Positions 1 to 5,384 are shown, numbered from the stretch's first letter. The stretch is 5,480 nucleotides of DNA from Candidatus Martarchaeota archaeon (GCA_023474385.1 JAMCYB010000034.1:1-5480), one strand, 5' to 3'. Numbers and translations: made by a program. The notes: generated by a model not told the origin, from the sequence alone.

Positions 1-47
1 TCATCTCAGCAACGCTGGTCTTGCCAGCATAGCCTATTGCCGCCTTC
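1..47. repeat. Left arm of exact 47-bp inverted repeat, probable chimeric contig end
   Basis: Bases 1-47 are the perfect reverse complement of 296-342. The match stops at 48/295. Read in the IMP dehydrogenase frame, this stretch gives a TAG at 30-32 and no IMPDH-like residues, whereas homology to IMPDH starts abruptly at base 48. One arm is therefore a misplaced copy of coding sequence. A fold-back chimera (as made in whole-genome amplification) or an assembler error at a contig end explains this best. A genuine inverted duplication is possible but less likely. Confidence 0.85.
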
Positions 48-392
48 GGGGCTGATGCCGTGATGTTCGGATACGTGTTCGCTGCGTGCGATGAGAGCCC
101 TACGCCCATACTTGACATAGAAGGCAAGCAGTTCAAGAAGCACCGCGGCATGGGCAGCAAGGCAGCCAGGGAAAGGGGCGCGATAGTGGACAGATATGCT
201 GATTCAGGGGGCAAGAAGATAGCTGAGGGAATAGAGATGCTTGTCCCATACAAGGGCAGGTTAGACGACGTCATAGATGAGCTTGTCGGGGAGGTGAAGG
301 CGGCAATAGGCTATGCTGGCAAGACCAGCGTTGCTGAGATGAAGCAGGCGCAGGTGCTCAGGTCGCCTCCGCGCGAGAAGAAGCAGGCATAG
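48..392 (+). CDS. guaB: IMP dehydrogenase, C-terminal fragment (5' end missing)
   Basis: IMPDH oxidises IMP to XMP with NAD+, the committed step of cytosolic GTP synthesis. Only about 114 C-terminal residues remain out of a usual 380-490. Visible family signatures are GADAVMFG at the end of the phosphate-binding part of the TIM barrel, the mobile-flap motif RGMGS, a DRY that matches the Arg-Tyr pair of the flap, EGIEMLVPYKG, and the closing segment LVGEVKAAIGYAGKTSV. The catalytic-cysteine loop would lie upstream and is absent. No start codon is credible: the GTG at 60 and ATG at 63 fall inside a core strand. The truncation coincides with the inverted-repeat junction at 47/48, so the gene is probably intact in the organism. 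The TAG stop lies 8 bases before adk, which suggests cotranscription. GMP reductase is a close relative, but the EG-VPYKG pattern favours IMPDH. Confidence 0.88.
   Translation, partial: GADAVMFGYVFAACDESPTPILDIEGKQFKKHRGMGSKAARERGAIVDRYADSGGKKIAEGIEMLVPYKGRLDDVIDELVGEVKAAIGYAGKTSVAEMKQAQVLRSPPREKKQA
296..342. repeat. Right arm of the 47-bp inverted repeat, inside guaB
   Basis: This is the native copy of the repeat. It encodes the conserved IMPDH C-terminal stretch around GYAGKTSVAEM in frame, so it is ordinary coding sequence. The copy at 1-47 is the displaced one. The two arms are separated by 248 bases. Confidence 0.85.
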
Positions 393-396
393 GTGG
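391..396 (+). promoter_or_regulatory. Ribosome binding site of adk
   Basis: AGGTGG, directly after the guaB stop, matches the archaeal Shine-Dalgarno consensus GGAGGTGATC over AGGTG. It lies 4 bases before the ATG at 401, which supports that start. Confidence 0.6.
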
Positions 397-400
397 TGCG

Positions 401-976
401 ATGGAGGGGAACAACAGGATAGCCATATTGGGCGGGATTTCGGGAGTGGGAAAGTCGACGCTGCTCAAGAGCGTCGACACCAGCAGGTACATGGTAAGGA
501 ACCTAGGGGACATGATATCTGATATCGTCAAGGAAGAAGGCAAGGACGAGGACAGGGACAGCTTCAAGAAGCAGAGGAGCGATGTGCAGATGGGAAGAGC
601 TGCAGAGGCCTTCAGGAGGATAGATGCGCTCAACGGCGACATAATAGTGGATACGCACGTTAGCCTGAAGAACGGCCCGAGGTACACGCCTGGGCTTCCG
701 CTCAACACGATGAGGCTGATGCCTGGGCTGAAGGGCCTGATATACATTGTAGCCTCGCCCCATGAGATATCGGGCAGGAGGGCAAGGGATGCTACAAGGC
801 ACAGGGACACTGAAGAAGACACGATACAGAAACAGATGGACATGGATATGGCGACACTCTCCTTCTATAGCTCATATTTAAATATCTCCTTATACATTAT
901 AAACAACCGAGAAGGACGTGAGGAACAGGCCTCGGCCGAGCTGGCCAGCGCACTGTCAGACGTCTTCAGTGATTGA
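401..976 (+). CDS. adkA: Archaeal-type adenylate kinase
   Basis: This is a cytosolic P-loop kinase that interconverts AMP + ATP and 2 ADP. The protein has 191 residues, the usual size of the archaeal AdkA family, which lacks the bacterial LID zinc domain. Visible elements are a Walker A loop GISGVGKS at 12-19, the EDRD stretch near 50-53, the strand-end motif VDTH at 83-86, GLP at 98-100, and the arginine-rich lid RRARDATRHRD at 126-136, which contributes catalytic arginines. INNREG near 167-172 matches the usual KIIKNRDG region. The ATG start follows an AGGTGG ribosome binding site and places the P-loop at the expected distance. The gene is followed without any gap by the DUF106 gene, as in many archaea, where the pair normally sits after secY. 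The AT-rich stretch near 870-905 in its 3' part could hold an internal promoter. Bacterial Adk is excluded by the lid sequence. Confidence 0.93.
   Translation: MEGNNRIAILGGISGVGKSTLLKSVDTSRYMVRNLGDMISDIVKEEGKDEDRDSFKKQRSDVQMGRAAEAFRRIDALNGDIIVDTHVSLKNGPRYTPGLPLNTMRLMPGLKGLIYIVASPHEISGRRARDATRHRDTEEDTIQKQMDMDMATLSFYSSYLNISLYIINNREGREEQASAELASALSDVFSD
874..885 (+). promoter_or_regulatory. Possible internal TATA box upstream of DUF106 gene
   Basis: A perfect 12-bp palindrome containing TTTAAATA lies in an AT-rich patch inside adk, about 90 bases before the DUF106 start. It matches an archaeal TATA box, and transcription would begin near 905-912. The patch may equally reflect the Ile/Tyr/Asn-rich protein sequence there. 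No clear purine-rich BRE was seen. Confidence 0.3.
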
Positions 977-1483
977 ATGTTGGTCCTTTTTACAGTAATG
1001 CCTTCATGGGTAGTTGTGCTTATAGTGGTAATAGCGGTGGCGTACAGCTTGGGCTCTCTCGCGCTGCAGAGGAAGCTCGCCAACCCCAAGAAGATGAGGG
1101 AGATACAGGCGAGGGTCAAGGAGCACACCAATAAGCTCAAGGAGATGACCAAGAACGGAGCATCGAAAGAGGAGATAATGGCAAAGAACAAGGAGGTGAT
1201 GCCGCTGGTGATGGAGAGCACCAAGCACCAGATGAAGCCGTTGATAATCATACTGCCCATATTCCTCATACTCTATGATGTGCTTCTGCCTGTTATGGCC
1301 ACTTCGATGGGCTTTTCCAACGCAACTGTAGATTTCGTATTCACTATGGGCTACAAGTACTTCTTCTTCGCGATAGTCTTCATAGTGGGCATGATAACCA
1401 CGGTATTCGTCATGCTCTACGACAAGAAGAAGGCCAAGGAGGAGCAGGCACTGCTGGCGCAATCGGGCCAGGCAGGCAGCTGA
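977..1483 (+). CDS. DUF106 / EMC3-like membrane protein insertase (Oxa1 superfamily)
   Basis: The 168-residue protein has the three-helix layout of archaeal DUF106 proteins, relatives of YidC/Oxa1, Get1 and EMC3 that are thought to help insert membrane proteins next to SecY and the ribosome. It shows transmembrane helix 1 at about 11-30, a charged cytosolic coiled coil at about 33-82 rich in Lys/Glu and including NPKKMREIQ, helix 2 at about 87-107, helix 3 at about 125-149, and a lysine-rich tail. The ATG immediately follows the adk TGA, so translation is probably coupled. A GTGAT at 969-973 could act as a ribosome binding site but is only 3 bases away. An in-frame ATG at 998 is an alternative start that keeps all helices. 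The family and the adk neighbourhood agree well. The insertase role is inferred from family knowledge. Confidence 0.88.
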   Translation: MLVLFTVMPSWVVVLIVVIAVAYSLGSLALQRKLANPKKMREIQARVKEHTNKLKEMTKNGASKEEIMAKNKEVMPLVMESTKHQMKPLIIILPIFLILYDVLLPVMATSMGFSNATVDFVFTMGYKYFFFAIVFIVGMITTVFVMLYDKKKAKEEQALLAQSGQAGS

Positions 1484-1528
1484 ACAGGCAGGCTCACCGT
1501 TCCGCAAATGGGTGCTTTGCTATACCTA

Positions 1529-1538
1529 TTTATAAATA
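1529..1538 (+). promoter_or_regulatory. Promoter (TATA box) of the L34e-cmk-L14e unit
   Basis: TTTATAAATA lies in the 156-base gap after the DUF106 gene and is close to the archaeal TATA consensus. Transcription would start about 25 bases downstream, near 1558-1565. That leaves an unusually long leader of about 75-80 bases before the L34e start. It is the best promoter candidate in the left half. Confidence 0.6.
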
Positions 1539-1568
1539 ATGTTATCATAGAATAAGATAGAGATTGCC

Positions 1569-1587
1569 GGTTTTCTTCTGCTTTTTG
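1569..1587 (+). terminator. Pyrimidine-rich tract, possible terminator of the adk-DUF106 transcript
   Basis: A T/C-rich stretch with runs of four and five T lies 86 bases beyond the DUF106 stop. Archaeal transcription often ends at such T-rich tracts without a hairpin. It also lies downstream of the TATA box at 1529, so it could instead be part of the L34e leader. The assignment is weak. Confidence 0.3.
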
Positions 1588-1611
1588 CCTCTGAGCAATT
1601 GCAGTGGCAAA
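1584..1611 (+). other. Predicted hairpin in the L34e leader
   Basis: TTTGCC (1584-1589) pairs with GGCAAA (1606-1611), and CTG (1591-1593) pairs with CAG (1602-1604). A single T-T mismatch separates the two, and the loop has 8 bases. The hairpin ends 18 bases before the GGTG ribosome binding site of L34e. The position would suit a ribosomal-protein autoregulatory leader or an attenuating structure. Only the pairing is seen; any role is inferred. Confidence 0.4.
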
Positions 1612-1629
1612 TCGGCTCTATGTTTCAAA

Positions 1630-1633
1630 GGTG
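1630..1633 (+). promoter_or_regulatory. Ribosome binding site that decides the L34e TTG start
   Basis: GGTG within AAAGGTG matches the archaeal Shine-Dalgarno core and lies 6 bases before a TTG at 1640. That TTG is exactly where homology to L34e begins. The upstream in-frame GTG at 1604 has no such site. Confidence 0.6.
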
Positions 1634-1639
1634 TTTAGA

Positions 1640-1957
1640 TTGCCAGAACCGCGTTATAGATCGCACAGTTTCAAGAAGGCTAATAGGGTCACATCTGCCG
1701 GAAGGGTAGTGGTGCACTACAGGAGGGGCAAGAATTCGATGCCGCACTGCGCCATATGCGGAGCAGAGCTCAACGGCATAGGCTCAAGTGGGGGTAAGAG
1801 CAGGCGCACAAACAGCAGGCTCTTCGGAGGCGTGCTCTGCGCGAAATGCACTGCTGATGTTATCACCCTGGGCAGCAGGGTAGAAAGAGGCGACATGAAG
1901 CTCAATGACATAGGCATAAAGCAAAGAGCTTATGTGCTGCAGCTGGTCGCCCATTGA
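1640..1957 (+). CDS. rpl34e: Large-subunit ribosomal protein L34e (eL34)
   Basis: This is a component of the 50S subunit found in archaea and eukaryotes. The 105-residue product begins MPEPRYRSHSFKKANRV, which matches the usual PR-YRSRSLRRV start of archaeal L34e, followed by the strand GRVVVHYRRGK. It has two zinc-knuckle pairs, CAIC at 37-40 and CAKC at 67-70, with the GGVLC context typical of the family. A start at TTG 1640 is chosen because of this N-terminal match and the GGTG site just upstream; beginning at GTG 1604 would add 12 unrelated residues. The family is usually about 85-95 residues, and the extra length is at the C-terminus. It heads the L34e-cmk-L14e unit behind its own TATA box. 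Its TGA ends 11 bases before the preferred cmk start. Confidence 0.9.
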   Translation: MPEPRYRSHSFKKANRVTSAGRVVVHYRRGKNSMPHCAICGAELNGIGSSGGKSRRTNSRLFGGVLCAKCTADVITLGSRVERGDMKLNDIGIKQRAYVLQLVAH

Positions 1958-1968
1958 TGGCTAGCATT

Positions 1969-2505
1969 ATGAAGATTTGCATAGGAGGGTTCACCTCCTC
2001 GGGCAAGACAACCCTTGGCGAAGCATTGTCTAAGGAGCTTGGCATAAGGCACATAAACCCGAGCTACAAGAGCATGGTAAAGAACGATGAAAAAAAGGTC
2101 ATAGGGCTCCTCGATGACCTCATGTCCAAGGAGGACAAGAAGGTTGCCAAGGATTTCGATGCTGAAGTAGTGAGGATGTCGAATGACGGGGATTGCGTAG
2201 TATCAACATGGATTGGGTCGTGGATCGTAAAAGACGCGACTGCCAGAGTGTGGCTCAACGCATCCCAGGAAACGAGGGCGGCAAGGAGGGCGAAGGCGAA
2301 AGGCATGAGCCCCAAGGAAGCCCTTGAATTCATAAAGGCGTATGACAGGAAAAGCGCTGATTACTTCAAGAGCGTTTACGGCATAGATGTAACAGACCAC
2401 AGCATATTCGACATGGAGCTGAACACGGAAAAGCTTAGTATCGATGATATGGTAAGCATTGTGTCGCTGCTGGCGGCGCAAAGGGATACGAAAAGGTTTA
2501 GGTGA
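1969..2505 (+). CDS. cmk: Cytidylate kinase family P-loop kinase, divergent substrate site
   Basis: By position and C-terminal signature this is the archaeal cytidylate kinase, which phosphorylates CMP/dCMP with ATP. From ATG 1969 it has 178 residues, the usual length. It shows MKICIGG with a P-loop GGFTSSGKT at 6-14, an arginine-rich lid region ETRAARRAKAKGMSPKEAL, and the family hallmark YGIDVTDHSIFDMELNT at 137-153. Two normally conserved substrate regions differ: the SxGxxFR-like segment reads INPSYKSM (29-36), and the EGRLxxW segment reads STWIGSW (79-85). Nucleotide preference could therefore be altered. The start at 1969 gives the canonical two residues before the IxIGG strand. ATG 1957, overlapping the L34e stop as TGATG, is an equally placed alternative that adds four residues. 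Its stop overlaps the L14e ribosome binding site. Family membership is fairly sure, exact substrate less so. Confidence 0.82.
   Translation: MKICIGGFTSSGKTTLGEALSKELGIRHINPSYKSMVKNDEKKVIGLLDDLMSKEDKKVAKDFDAEVVRMSNDGDCVVSTWIGSWIVKDATARVWLNASQETRAARRAKAKGMSPKEALEFIKAYDRKSADYFKSVYGIDVTDHSIFDMELNTEKLSIDDMVSIVSLLAAQRDTKRFR
2501..2505 (+). promoter_or_regulatory. Ribosome binding site of L14e overlapping the cmk stop
   Basis: GGTGA includes the cmk TGA and lies 5 bases before ATG 2511, which fixes that ATG as the L14e start in place of the in-frame GTG at 2502. The arrangement suggests translational coupling. Confidence 0.65.
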
Positions 2506-2510
2506 ATAAT

Positions 2511-2792
2511 ATGTTATTGGAAGCTGGAAGAGTTTGCATAAAGAAGTATGGAAGGGATGCGGGCAGCAGAGCCGTAATCACATCCGTAGGCAAAGACGGG
2601 TTTGCAATGGTGCTGACAACCGCCAGGTACAAGAAGGAGAGGAGGTGCAACCCGAGCCATCTCGAATTCCTGAACGAGACAGTAGATGTTAAGAACAACG
2701 AGGCTGTCCTCAAGGCCCTTGGAGTTGAGGAGAAGCAGAGGCAGTACTCTGATGCTCCAAAAGATGCAAAGGGCAAGAAAGGTAAGAAGTGA
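2511..2792 (+). CDS. rpl14e: Large-subunit ribosomal protein L14e (eL14)
   Basis: This is a KOW/SH3-type 50S protein. The 93-residue product begins MLLEAGRVCIKKYGRDAGSR, which matches the archaeal L14e start (GR-CVK-GREAG), followed by a barrel strand AVITSVGKDGFAMVL and the signature RRCNPSHLE at 44-52. A VDVKNNEAVLKAL helix comes next. The protein ends in a basic Lys/Gly tail (KGKKGKK) suited to rRNA contact. It is the last plus-strand gene. The pseudouridine synthase gene that often follows in archaea is not here; instead an oppositely oriented nuclease gene begins its 3' end 15 bases later. Start chosen by the GGTGA site. Confidence 0.9.
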   Translation: MLLEAGRVCIKKYGRDAGSRAVITSVGKDGFAMVLTTARYKKERRCNPSHLEFLNETVDVKNNEAVLKALGVEEKQRQYSDAPKDAKGKKGKK

Positions 2793-2803
2793 TATAAGCA
2801 AAG

Positions 2804-2815
2804 GCGGCTAGCCGC
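2804..2815. other. Perfect 12-bp palindrome at the convergent gene junction
   Basis: GCGGCTAGCCGC spans the stop codon of the minus-strand Mre11-like gene and the short gap after L14e. It has no loop, so it would make a poor RNA hairpin unless the central bases open. It is GC-rich compared with its flank. It may mark a transcription boundary or be chance. Confidence 0.3.
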
Positions 2816-4049
2816 TGCCTCTGTCTTCGGTGTCTTTTCCTTCTAGCCCCGAGAGCATCTCCATGACCAGCTTTATCGCCTTCTCCTTCTTGTTCGAGCT
2901 CAGTATGTTGAACAGCTCTGCTGGATTGATGTCTGCCCTGAAGCCGTTCTCCTTGAGCTTTGACGAGAATATCTCCATTCCCAATTCCTTTATGTTCGTG
3001 CCTTCGAGCTTGCCTTCCCTTATCTCCTCTATGCCTTCCTCGGTCTCCTGGTCAGTGACCTTCGAGCTGTCTATGTCCAGTATGGCCTTGCTTGAGTATT
3101 TGGTGTATATCGCGTGCAGCGGAAGGTCGACGTTCTTGAAGCCCTTTGCTATGGTGCCGGATATGCTCAGCCTTATTATCGGCTTTTCGCTTGCTGCAGC
3201 GAGTATCCCCTCAATGGCGGATTCTGCCTCGTTTATGACATCGTTGGGCGTTGCCTCAGAGAGCTGTATCCTTACGAACTTGTAGGGCCTGGAGTTTATG
3301 TGCTTGAATTCCCACGTGCTCGTAGCCGTATCAAATATGTAGAAGCCCTTGGGCTCCTGCTCGCCCTCCTTGAGCTGCGTCAGCACAGTGCTTCCGGGTA
3401 TCAGGAATGGCTTGCCGTGGACCTTGTCCTCTATCCTGTTGTGTATGTGGCCGTCCACATAGAGGTCGTAGCCGACGGGCAGCTCTTCGAAGTGTATGAA
3501 ATTGTCGCTGAAAGGCAGTATCTCGTATATCGACTGGTGGAACATGAATATGTTGAAGCAACCTTCCACTGGCTTCTCGCCGAGATCCGAGAGCTCGCTC
3601 TTGACCCTCTCCTCGGAGAGGCCGCCTAGGCCGAATACTGCGACCTTTTCCTGCCCTTTCCTTATCACGACTATTGATTCGCTTGCATCTATCAGAAGGC
3701 CGGCAAGGCCGAGGAGCGTAAGCGGATTCTCCTTCCCTTCGGCGACGCGCTCGTGCGTGCCTGGTATTGCCACGACCGGTATGCTGGTATACACCTTGCC
3801 GTTCCTCAGAGGGATGAACTTGTCCAGCTCTGCGGGCCATTGCTTCCGCGAGAAGTCCCTGAACAGGTTTATCGCCTGGGCTATCACATCAGGCTTGGGG
3901 TTCCTCTTGTCGAAAATGTCTCCAGGTATTATAACCATGTCCGCGCCCTCTTCAGCTATTGCCTCGAATGCTTCCCTGGCCTGCTTGTATGCATCATCAT
4001 AGAAGCGCTCATATCCAAGGTGCATGTCGGACACTATTGCTACCTTCAT
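2808..4049 (-). CDS. mre11: Mre11/SbcD-like DNA repair exonuclease (calcineurin-like fold)
   Basis: This is a predicted Mn2+-dependent nuclease of double-strand-break processing, 413 residues. Metallophosphoesterase motifs appear in order: SDMHLG with D8 and H10, GDIFD with D44, GTHE at 97-100, FHQ with H171, and DGHIHNR with H201 and H203. These match the Mre11 metal ligands, except that motif III has Thr98 where Mre11 normally has Asn (GNH). A capping domain follows at about 240-320, then a helical, charged C-terminal region at about 330-405 that could bind a partner such as Rad50. No rad50, herA or nurA lies in the window. The ATG overlaps the stop of the DHH gene as ATGA, which implies translational coupling. 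The gene is in a minus-strand operon with prefoldin beta and DHH. Family assignment is good; orthology to true Mre11 rather than a related repair exonuclease is less sure. Confidence 0.82.
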   Translation of the reverse strand: MKVAIVSDMHLGYERFYDDAYKQAREAFEAIAEEGADMVIIPGDIFDKRNPKPDVIAQAINLFRDFSRKQWPAELDKFIPLRNGKVYTSIPVVAIPGTHERVAEGKENPLTLLGLAGLLIDASESIVVIRKGQEKVAVFGLGGLSEERVKSELSDLGEKPVEGCFNIFMFHQSIYEILPFSDNFIHFEELPVGYDLYVDGHIHNRIEDKVHGKPFLIPGSTVLTQLKEGEQEPKGFYIFDTATSTWEFKHINSRPYKFVRIQLSEATPNDVINEAESAIEGILAAASEKPIIRLSISGTIAKGFKNVDLPLHAIYTKYSSKAILDIDSSKVTDQETEEGIEEIREGKLEGTNIKELGMEIFSSKLKENGFRADINPAELFNILSSNKKEKAIKLVMEMLSGLEGKDTEDRGSG

Positions 4050-5035
4050 TGCTTCCCCACCTTTTCAAGTATTTCGCTGATGAACTGCTCCATGAATTCG
4101 TCGCTTTTGTCTATTGCAGGGCCGTATGCTCCAGCTGCGCACGGATGCCCTCCGCCTGTGCCGGCGATTATGTGCGAAAGCGATTTCATGATTGACCCTA
4201 GGTGTATGCCGTACCTCTTGTCGAGCGTTGGCCTGAGCCTCGAAGACATTGATACTTCGTTGCTGCTCGCCGAACGGAATATCACCACGTCCGCGCCTAG
4301 CTTTATAGCATCGTCTGCTGCGAGGTTGGCATACGCATGCGCGTCGCCGTACATGAACAGGAGATTGCCGTGGACCTCGGCCTTTGCGCCAAGTATGTCG
4401 TTTATCGTCTTTATACGTTCGCTCGCAGGCGATATGTGCTCCACTTCCTCGAGCAGGTCCATGTATGTGGTTTTTGCAAGCCTGAATAGTTCCCCAAGCT
4501 GCACGAAGGTGTCGGGCATCGCGTTCTTGAACTCAGCTGAATCGGATATTATGCCCATGGCTATGAGCTTCGCCAGCTGCTGGTTCATGCTTATGTTGAA
4601 ATCGCGCAGCAGGTCGTAGACAATGCTGGATGCAGAGTTGTAGCTCTCCTCGTCAAATATGCTCATGTTTGGCTTGTCCTCTATCTTCTTGTGGTGGTCT
4701 ATGATTATTATAGTGTTGGCGAATTTATCGAGCTTCTCGCGGAATGCGCCGCAGTTCTCGAAGTTGTTGACGTCGACCAGCACTATTGCTTCGGCATCGT
4801 CCATGAACGAATCCTTTATGATTGTGCTGTCAAAGCCCAGCTTTGACATTATGCGCAGAGAGTTAGGTGTGACCTTGTCTGGAGCAGCTATCACGCTTCC
4901 AGGCAGTATGGTCGCTATGCCAATTGCCGAGGCTATTGCGTCTGTGTCGCCAAGGGAGTGGAAGCTCACCATAACGCGCTTGCCGTTAAGCTTCGCCAGC
5001 TCGGCCCTTAAATCCTTGAAGCTAACGTTCGGCAT
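4046..5035 (-). CDS. DHH/DHHA1 family phosphoesterase (RecJ/NrnA-like)
   Basis: This is a predicted Mn2+-dependent phosphodiesterase or exonuclease acting on single-stranded or short oligonucleotides, cytosolic, 329 residues. DHH-domain motifs are visible: HSLGDTDAIASA with H26, D30 and D32, VLVDVNN with D88, the name motif DHH at 113-115, and GIISDS with D165. The DHHA1 substrate domain follows, with SMSSR (R266) and the glycine-rich GGGHPCAAGA at 294-303. All expected metal ligands are present. The length fits compact DHH-DHHA1 enzymes (NrnA type, or short archaeal RecJ-like proteins), with no extra OB or other domain, so RecJ, GAN-type nuclease and oligoribonuclease/pAp phosphatase roles all remain open. 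The ATG lies 4 bases after the prefoldin stop, and its own stop overlaps the mre11-like ATG. Nuclease-nuclease coupling suggests a joint DNA-repair or nucleic-acid turnover role, which is an inference. Confidence 0.85.
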   Translation of the reverse strand: MPNVSFKDLRAELAKLNGKRVMVSFHSLGDTDAIASAIGIATILPGSVIAAPDKVTPNSLRIMSKLGFDSTIIKDSFMDDAEAIVLVDVNNFENCGAFREKLDKFANTIIIIDHHKKIEDKPNMSIFDEESYNSASSIVYDLLRDFNISMNQQLAKLIAMGIISDSAEFKNAMPDTFVQLGELFRLAKTTYMDLLEEVEHISPASERIKTINDILGAKAEVHGNLLFMYGDAHAYANLAADDAIKLGADVVIFRSASSNEVSMSSRLRPTLDKRYGIHLGSIMKSLSHIIAGTGGGHPCAAGAYGPAIDKSDEFMEQFISEILEKVGKQ

Positions 5036-5039
5036 TCAA

Positions 5040-5381
5040 TCATTTCTTCTGCAAGTCGTTAAGCCCTGTCGTAAGCTTGGTCCTGAGCGTCTCCTCCTTC
5101 TTTGTGAGCTCGTTGTACTGCTTCTCCACTATGCTTAGCCTCATCTCTGCCGATTCGGTCCTTTCGGATAGGCTTTTCGTTGCCTCTTCCTTCGTGGCTT
5201 CTACTATGAGCCCGCCTATTTCAGTGTATACCCTGCCCTTCGCCGCCTCGAGGTACTTGGCAGCCTCCTTGTATTCCTCTATCTGCTGCTTGAACTGCAT
5301 CCTCTGCACTGCTATGGACTGCAATTGCGCCTGCACCGTCTGGTACTCCTTTGTCATCTTTTCGAGTTCTTCGCGTTCCAT
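5040..5381 (-). CDS. pfdB: Prefoldin beta subunit
   Basis: This is a subunit of the hexameric (alpha2 beta4) jellyfish-shaped chaperone that captures unfolded proteins and hands them to the thermosome. The 113-residue product, typical for the family, is almost wholly heptad-type coiled coil: helix 1 at about 1-48, then the beta-hairpin segment RVYTEIGGLIVEATKEEA at 50-67, the strongest family signature (VY--IG-L-V--TKE-A), and helix 2 at about 68-112. The ATG at 5381 is chosen because it follows GTGAT at 5385-5389; the upstream in-frame TTG at 5399 would add six residues with no homology. It begins the DHH-mre11 operon. In many archaea prefoldin beta sits beside ribosomal or exosome genes, so its link with two nucleases here is notable. 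Confidence 0.88.
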   Translation of the reverse strand: MEREELEKMTKEYQTVQAQLQSIAVQRMQFKQQIEEYKEAAKYLEAAKGRVYTEIGGLIVEATKEEATKSLSERTESAEMRLSIVEKQYNELTKKEETLRTKLTTGLNDLQKK

Positions 5382-5384
5382 AAT

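Noticed and set aside
60..392. Complete 110-residue gene starting at GTG 60 or ATG 63
   Set aside because: The start falls in the middle of a conserved IMPDH core segment (GADAVMFG), and the upstream sequence is a displaced inverted copy. This is a truncated gene, not a small one.
358..843. 161-codon open frame on the minus strand opposite adk
   Set aside because: Antisense to a clear adenylate kinase; the hydrophobic-looking protein is the complement of charged codons and shows no family motif.
1004..1507. 167-codon minus-strand frame opposite the DUF106 gene
   Set aside because: Its Leu/His/Tyr-rich composition mirrors AAG/GAG/ATA codons of the real gene; no motif or ribosome binding site.
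3753..4619. 288-codon open frame on the plus strand opposite DHH and mre11
   Set aside because: It runs antisense across two well-supported genes, has no recognisable domain and a low-complexity Ser/Pro/Leu composition typical of a reverse-frame shadow.
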